Below, piece after piece: positions 11,903 to 20,795 of a DNA stretch of 22,500 nucleotides. This DNA is from Chrysomallon squamiferum (lineage: Eukaryota; Mollusca; Gastropoda; Neomphalida; Peltospiridae). The notes beneath the pieces are model-generated. The model was not told where the DNA came from and did not search any database. It saw only the letters and a program-made list of their open reading frames with translations. The position numbers and the translations under genes were made by a program. Numbering within the stretch: the first letter of the stretch is position 1; each line of letters starts with the position of its first letter. The DNA lies in contig CM022677.1 of NCBI GenBank assembly GCA_012295275.1, forward strand, positions 26,075,044 to 26,097,543, read 5' to 3'.

Positions 11903-12187
11903 ATGCGACGTGTGTTGCCAGTGCTGATACTCACAGGATGCTCAGGGCTTTTACTCAGCGGCGCTCAGAACATTTTGCCGCTGGAAGGATTTGAGTTTGC
12001 CAGTGAAACGGTGAGGAATTTTCTTCAGTGTAAACATTTGTGTGAACGTCGGTCTCTGTGTAAATCTGCCAGCTACAACGTCGTCACACGAAGATGTACT
12101 TCACTTCTTAACAGAGAGACGTCGTCGTTGATGCTGGAAAACGGCGACTCCGGGCTGCTGTTTTATCAAAAACAAACTACAGAGGTG
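11903..12187 (+). CDS. Exon 1: signal peptide and PAN/apple module
   Basis: The first ATG follows a likely 5'-UTR and opens a hydrophobic leader (MRRVLPVLILTGCSGLLLSG), with predicted cleavage near residue 21. Residues 28-94 carry the PAN/apple cysteine core Cys43-x3-Cys47-x5-Cys53-x11-Cys65, with an aromatic Y58-N59 before the fourth Cys, as in PAN modules. About 20 of 29 residues of this core are identical to the - strand exon at 2673-2975. The frame ends in phase 0 at a GT: GTG|gtaaat (12187) is preferred, and GAG|gtggta (12184) is equally in frame and one residue shorter. Reading past the donor runs into GTT/ATT repeat translation, so the open frame beyond about 12190 is intron. Confidence 0.9.
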
Positions 12188-12237
12188 GTAAATTATTTTG
12201 TTTTCATTTTTCGTTTTTTGTGTGATTATTATTATTT

Positions 12238-12272
<35 letters not shown>

Positions 12273-13737
12273 ATTATTATTATTATTTTGTTATTGTTGT
12301 TATTGATGTTGTTGTTGTTGTTATTAGTAGTAGTAGTAGTAGTAGTACAAGTAGTAATTTATTTCTTGATACGTAAAAAGTTTAGATTTAAGTTTCATTA
12401 CGTAACTAAGTTTATAGATATTTGTTTAGTTACTTTTTATTTATTTATTTATTAATTCTTTTTATTAATTTTATTTCTTTCATTAAAATGTATTCATTAA
12501 AATAATTTTTCTGGTCTATATTTTAGATGTTATTTCAGAAAAATAATGTTTGTCGGGTTTAGATTCTACAGATGGATATACAGAGAAATATATAGAGAGA
12601 CAGACAGAGACAGAGAGATAGATTAGATACATGGATGGATAGACTAAAAATAGACAGACAGGCAGCTGGTCTTTCATTTTAGATATTATTATTTCAGAAA
12701 CATAGATTCTACAGATAGATAGAAAGACAGAGAGCTAGATAGACAGGTGGACAGATTAGATAGATAGACAGATAGACAGATAGATAATAGCGATATAGAT
12801 ATATATATACATAGAGAGATATAAGGACAGACAGACAGAAGACAATAGATAGATAGACAGACAGAGAGACAGATACGCAGATACAGAGACAGACAAAGAG
12901 GCGAACATACGACAGACAGATAGACAGATAGACAGATAGACAGATAGACAGACAGACAGACAGAGACGCTGATCTGTATTTCATATATTATTTCAGGAAG
13001 ACGATGTTTGTCGAGTAAACCCGTGTGACGATGCTGACGTGTGTGTTGACGTAGGATATCGCACAACTTGCTATGCAGAAGGTAAAACAGAACTGTGACA
13101 CGGTTCAAACCTAATTTATATTTCAATGTGTTGTGTGGATAATATTATCAGTACTAGCATCCATTGCTATAGAAACATTATCTATATACAGCTAAAACTT
13201 GAAAAAATAAAATAATAACAAATAAATAAATAAAATAATAATTAAAAATGTTTTATTTAAATAAATAAATGAATAAAATAATAATAATAATAATAATAAA
13301 AATGTATATTGTACTTACATAATCACCATCATCATCATAATGATTTTCCCGTTTCATCATCTTATCATCATAAACCTTAGGTGTACTCAAACTTAACTAA
13401 ACGTTTTCGATAATTAAGTTTTTTTCTAAATAATTTGTGCATGTTCAATACATAATTATAATTTTCTCTATACTTAAACTTTGTAAATATCTTACGTAAC
13501 CAAACCTAACTAAACGTTTCCTAATATTTTACCTGCAATATTTTCTAATTTGTAAATAATTTGTATAAAATGTATATTGTACTAAAGTTTGTTTAAAATT
13601 CCAAATACGCTCTCAAATTAGTTGTTCATTCGGGTTCTGATGATGATGATGATGATGATGATCACAATAATACTGATTGTTATGACGATGATAACAACAA
13701 CAACAACTACTACAACTACTATTACTGCTACTACTGC

Positions 13738-13784
<47 letters not shown>

Positions 13785-16700
13785 TTACAATGATCATCAT
13801 CACTAGATGAATATTAAGTGAAGCCATCGCTGATGACGCTGATGATGACTACGATTACATTCCAGCTATCGACTGCGGCGAACCTCCTCACGTTCCACAC
13901 TCCAGCAAAACTACGACGGGGACATCGCTCCACTCTGTGTGCAGCTACCACTGCAACGTCGGCTACGTCGTGTACACAGGGACAACAACGTCTGTGTGCG
14001 AGGCAACAAGACGCTGGAGCCCAACTTACCTCAGCTGCGTCAGTGAGTACAATTAAGTATTACACCGTCTTGTCACGTGATATGTACACATGACAGTGAG
14101 TATATTTAAGTATTACACCGTCTTGTCACGTGATATGTGCACATGACAGTGAGTACAATTAAGTATTACACCGTCTTGTCACGTGATATGTGCACATGAC
14201 AGTGAGTATAATTAAGTATTACACCGTCTTGTCACGTGATATGTGCACATGACAGTGAGTACAATTAAGTATTACACCGTCTTGTCACGTGATATGTACA
14301 CATGACAGTGAGTATAATTAAGTATTACACCGTCTAGTCACGTTATATACACATGACAGTGAGTACAATTAAGTATTACACCGTCTTGTCACGTGATATG
14401 TGCACATGACAGTTAGTATAATTAAGTATTACACCGTCTAGTCACGTTATATACACATGACAGTGAGTACAATTAAGTATTACACCGTCTTGTCACGTGA
14501 TATGTGCACATGACAGTGAGTATATTTAAGTATTACACCGTCTTGTCACGTGATATGTGCACCTGACAGTGAGTATATTTAAGTATTACACCGTCTTGTC
14601 ACGTGATATGTGCACATGACAGTGAGTATATTTAAGTATTACACCGTCTTGTCACGTGATATGTGCACATGACAGTGAGTACAATTAAGTATTACACCGT
14701 CTTGTCACGTTATGTACACATGACAGTCAGTACAATTAAGTATTACACCGTCTTGTCACGTGATATGTGCACATGACAGTGAGTATAATTAAGTATTACA
14801 CCGTCTTGTCACGTGATATGTGCACATGACAGTGAGTACAATTAAGTATTACACCGTCTTGTCACGTGATATGTGCACATGACAGTGAGTATAATTAAGT
14901 ATTACACCGTCTTGTCACGTGATATGTGCACATGACAGTGAGTACAATTAAGTATTACACCGTCTTGTCACGTCTATGTGACAGTGAGTATATTTAAGTA
15001 TTACACCGTCTTGTCACGTGATATGTGCACCTGACAGTGAGTATATTTAAGTATTACACCGTCTTGTCACGTGATATGTGCACATGACAGTGAGTATAAT
15101 TAAGTATTACACCGTCTTGTCACGTGATATGTGCACATGACAGTGAGTACAATTAAGTATTACACCGTCTTGTCACGTGATATGTGCACATGACAGTGAG
15201 TATATTTAAGTATTACACCGTCTTGTCACGTGATATGTGCACATGACAGTGAGTATATTTAAGTATTACACCGTCTTGTCACGTGATATGTGCACATGAC
15301 AGTGAGTACAATTAAGTATTACACAGTCTTGTCACGTGATATACACACATGACAGTGAGTACAATTAAATATTACACCGTCTTGTCACGTTATATACACA
15401 CATGACAGTGAGTACAATTAAATATTACACCGTCTTGTCACGTGATATGTGCACATGACAGTGAGTACAATTAAGTATTACACCGTCTTGTCACGTTATA
15501 TACACATTACGTTTAAAGACTTACGTGTGTTTTTACTTACGTTACTTACGTTATTTATTTATTTACGCATTTCGTTAATTATTACTTTATCTATCGTAGG
15601 TGCAAGAGAGGACGGACGTAAAAGACAGACGGATGAATGGATGGAGAGCATCTAACCTATTTATTTGCTTGTTTACTTACCTCTGTATTTTTGTATTTTA
15701 TTAACTTTTATTTATTTATTTTTTTGTTTGTTTTTTGTTTATTCACTAATTTGTTTAGTTGTTTACTTACTTACTTAGGTAATTTTGTGTTTTAATATCT
15801 ATTTATTCGCTAATGTATTTATTTATTTATTTATTGATTTATTTATAATTTATTTTTATGTTTATATTTATACACACATTTATTTATTTATTTATTTTTA
15901 ATTTATTTATTTGTTTATATTTGTACACACATTTATTTATTTATAATTTATTTATTTATTTGTTTATATTTATACATTTATTTATTTATATATTTATTTA
16001 TTTTTTTTTTTTTTTTTTTTTATTTATTCATTTTTAATCTATTAATTTGTTTAAATATTTATTTTTAATTAATTTATTTGTTTGTTTATATTTATAGACA
16101 CATTTATTTATTTATTTATTTATTTGTTTATTTATTTATTTATTCGTTTTGTTGCAGATATTTGCGTGAGCGCTGACGTAGCTAACGGAACACTCGTGTA
16201 TGAATCCAACATTCTGGGCAGCGTTGCGCACGTCGTCTGCAACGACAGATGTCGTTTCTTCGGACTGAGCAGCACGGCTACGTGTCAGACAGACGCAAAC
16301 TGGGCCGGCGTCAACGGCAGCTGCAGACAAGTGGAATGGATAAACGAGGTGGTCCGTTTGTTCAGTACGAGCAGTAGCAGTCAGTGCACTGTAACACTGA
16401 GCTATACACTGTAACACTGAGCTATACACTGTAACACTAAGATATATCACTGTAACACTGAGCTATACACTGTAACACTAAGATATATCACTATAACACT
16501 AAGATATATCACTGTAACACTGAGCTATACACTGTAACACTAAGATATATCACTGTAACACTGAGCTATACACTGTAACACTAAGCTGTACACTGTAACG
16601 CTAAGCTATGCACGGTAACACTAAGATATATCACTGTAACACTAAGCTATAGAATGTAACACTAAGCTATACCACTGTAACACTAAGCTATACACTGTAA

Positions 16701-19700
16701 CACTAAGCTATACACTGTAACACTGAGCTGTACACTGTAACACTGAGCTATACACTGTAACACTAACCTATATCACTGTAACACTAAGCTATACACTGTA
16801 ACACTAAGCTATACCACTGTAACACTAAGCTATATCACTGTAACACTGAGCTGTACACTGTAACACTGAGCTATACACTGTAACACTAAGCTATACACTG
16901 TAACACTAAGCTATACACTGTAACACTAAGCTATACACTGTAACACTAAGCTATACACTGTAACACTAAGCTATACCACTGTAACACTAAGCTATATCAC
17001 TGTAACACTAAGCTATACACTGTAACACTAAGCTATACCACTGTAACACTAAGCTATATCACTGTAACACTAAGCTATACACTGTAACACTAAACTATAG
17101 ACTATAACACTAATCTATACACTGTAACACTAAGCTATATAACGTAACACTAAGCTATGCACTGTAACACTAAGCTATACACTGTAACACTAAGCTGTAC
17201 ACTGTAACACTAAGCTATATCACTGTAACACTAAGCTGTACACTGTAACACTAAGCTATACACTGTAACACTAAACTATAGACTATAACACTAAGCTGTA
17301 CACTGTAACACTAAGCTGTACACTGTAACACTAAGCTGTACACTGTAACACTAAGCTATGCAATGTAACACTAAGCTATGCACTGTAACACTAAGCTATA
17401 CACTGTAACACTAAGCTGTACACTGTAACACTAAGCTGTACACTGTAACACTAAGCTATGCACTGTAACACTAAGCTATTTACTGTAACACTAAGCTGTA
17501 CACTGTAACACTAAGCTGTACACTGTAACACTAAGCTATATCACTGTAACACTAAGCTATACACTGTAACACTAAGCTGTACACTGTAACACTAAGCTGT
17601 ACACTGTAACACTAAGCTATACACTGTAACACTAAGCTGTACACTGTAACACTAAGATGTACACTGTACCACTAAGATACACACTGTAACACTAAGCTGT
17701 ACACTGTAACACTAAGCTATACACTGTAACACTAAGCTGTACACTGTAACACTAAGATATACACTGTACCACTAAGATACACACTGTAACACTAAGCTGT
17801 ACACTGTAACACTAAGCTATACACTGTAACACTAATCTATACACTGTAACACTAAGCTATACACTGTAACACTAAGCTATATCACTGACAGTAATACCAG
17901 GAAAGATTTTTAACTGTTATTTTCGCTATTATTTTCGCTATGTACTAGAATGTAATACTAATAGTAATATTAAGACAAATCTTATTAAGTATTGACAAAA
18001 GACAGAAACTAATTCAGTGTGATATGTAAAAGCAGTAGTAGGAATAGTAGTAGTATATACGAAAATTGTATTTGAAAACTTAAATTGTTAAGTATTCCTA
18101 TTACTTTATAATTATATCGAATTGATTCAAGTGCAGTAATTATATATTAATATTCAAAGAGTGACTGTCTGTGTGTGTGTGTGTGTGTGTGTGTTACTGT
18201 GTGTATGTATATATATATATATATATATATATAAAGTAATTTAACATTTCAGGTGACTCCACTGATAGCGAGACTTCCAGAGCCGATTGGTGAAGGGTGG
18301 AAAATGGTTTTCAATGGAACTGCCTTGGCCAACTGCTCACGGTAAAATGTAGTGCAAACTAGGGAGCCACTTTTAACATGTTTTGCTATTTCGCCCACAC
18401 CTCGATAGCTGTCGATTGATGCTTATAAGCAACATTACTGCTGTCGATTACACCTCAGAGTTTGACAGATTTTTCTCTGTCATCTGGGGAGACATTTATG
18501 CGACATGCTACGAGCTGGCTCGTCGTGACCCAGGGTAAGGGACCAGTGCTCCACCCCCCGGGGTCCCAGGGGTCTCAAACTGTGAAAAACTAGATAGAAT
18601 TTATTATGCCTGTAATAAATTTCAACTGAGCTTGTTTCTTCCTGGACAGCCTCTCAGTAAATACACCTGACATAGCGAGCCGGGGAGATTTTCTGAGAAA
18701 CTGGTCTCCATACTTGAACACTGCTCGCTTCCGGGCACAGTCAGTAATCACACACTCGCCCGGCTCCGCGTCTTTCTCCTGAACGAGAAAAAACGTGCTC
18801 CTTCTGATTTCGTCCTTGCAAAGCTGCTCTCTTCAAAAAGCTCAGCAGTCGACTTCACGTCATCTTGGCGTTCGTCTCTGACAAACGCCATTTCGCTGGC
18901 TTCCTTCTGTCCTTTTCACTGCTCTTGTCACGTGGTTTCTGCCAGGTGCTCAGTGAGACCAGAGCCTTGTGTCCTTTTCCTTCAAGTGACTTTCCTCTCT
19001 GGTGTCTTCAGACGCTGCTGCTGCTGCTGCTGGTGCTGCTGGTATGGGGAAATGGTTTCAGTCTCTGTCTGACTGATTTGTCATTCTGCGGCCTGTCCTC
19101 TGGTGCAGAAGATAAAAACACGTCATCAGGGAAACTGTCTCCTTGAAGTCTGCCCTTGGGAACTGAAAGCGAGTCTATCGGACCTCACACAGAAAATGAC
19201 TCAGCGGTCTCCAACACCACTTTCGTTGTATTAACCCAGAGAACCACGTGGCTGGTCGAATAAAATTGTATTTAGACGTCAAAAGAAATTACGAAAAAAA
19301 AAAAAAAAACACAAACCTTTTTCAGGATCTATGAAATATGCATTATCACCTCTCTATAATCAAAAACACATACAAATTACTCATGGTAGTCAAAAACCTA
19401 CTTTTTAACTTGTGTGTTGATGGACTGCTCCAATGCTGCGTAAACAATACGGGTGAAGGTCACATGTACGTGGCCGATAGATGTCACTGCCACTTTGAAG
19501 TTATGTGGCTCAAAGGTCACCAAGGCTAATCAGTAGTGCAATAAAAGCTAGTAATGGTAGTAGTAGTAGAAGTAGTTGTAATGTGTAGTAGTAGTAGTAG
19601 TTATAATGTATAGTGGTAGCAGTAGTTATAATGTATAGTGGTAGCAGTAGTTGTAATATATAGTAGTAGTAGCAGTAGTTGTAATGTATAGTAGTAGTAG

Positions 19701-20549
19701 CAGTAGTTGTAATGTATAGTAGTAGTAGCAGTAGTTGTAATGTTTAGTAGTAGTAGTAGTAGTTGTAATGTATAGTAGTAGTAGTAGTAGTTGTAATGTA
19801 TAGTAGTAGTAGCAGTAGTTGTAATGTATAGTGGTAGCAATAGTTGTAATGTATAGTGGTAGCAGTAGTTGTAATGTATAGTAGTGGTAGCAGTAGTTGT
19901 AATGTATAGTGGTAGCAGTAGTTGTAATGTATAGTAGTAGTAGCAGTAGTTGTAATGTTTAGTAGTAGTAGTAGTAGTTGTAATGTGTAGTAGTAGAAGT
20001 AGTTGTAATGTGTAGTAGTAGAAGTAGTTGTAATGTATAGCAGTAGCAGTAGTTGTAATGTATAGTAGTAGTAGCAGCAGAACTAATTGTAATACGTAAT
20101 GATAGCTAAACTGCAATTGTTTTAGAAGAATGCATGATTCTATATTAACAATAAATTAGCTAGAGAGGAACATTATATTCACTACTTAGGAAAATATTTT
20201 TAGTGGATGGCAGTATACAATATATTGTGTAACACGATTTTTTTTATACAACATCATCACTAATACTGCTTCCCCTCTTTAACACGATTACCTTCGGTAC
20301 TGTGCACATCGTTGTATTTCACTGTTCGTTCACTTGCAGTTTCCCGATGAATTTCTACCAGTCTGACAACAACAACTTCACACACATAGATGTCAGGTTT
20401 GACAAATTTGAAGTCGTAAGGAAAGTAGTTTTTAACTCGATGATAAACGGCAGATTTTATTCCCAGGAAGTAGGATCCGAATTTCCATTCTATGAGCTTG
20501 TTCCTTTCAGTGTTGTCATAGTTCTTGAGAAAAACGTATTTCAGGTAAA

Positions 20550-20629
<80 letters not shown>

Positions 20630-20745
20630 CAGAGGGAGACAGATAGACAGAGAGAGAGAGATAATAATAATAACAACAATAATAATGATGATGATGACGA
20701 TGATGATAATTATATTGTTGATGATAATAATAATATATAAAAAAG

Positions 20746-20795
<50 letters not shown>

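Noticed and set aside
14043-15508. CRISPR-like array (regular repeats)
   Set aside because: Head-to-tail units with no unique spacers, inside a eukaryotic intron. It is a minisatellite.
16136-16450. 104-codon - strand ORF
   Set aside because: Antisense shadow of exon 4 plus the 20-bp repeat.
18865-19146. 93-codon + strand ORF with a Leu run
   Set aside because: Leu run is the CTG microsatellite. No domain, and the antisense frames look more protein-like; part of the decayed insert.
19601-20116. 171-codon - strand ORF
   Set aside because: Translation of the TAGTAG/TTGTAATG tandem repeat (Tyr/Thr/Leu periodic).
20302-20646. ORF starting at 20302 through galectin exon 6
   Set aside because: Its N-terminus is intronic and its C-terminus is TA/GA repeat. 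Only 20340-20544 is exon.
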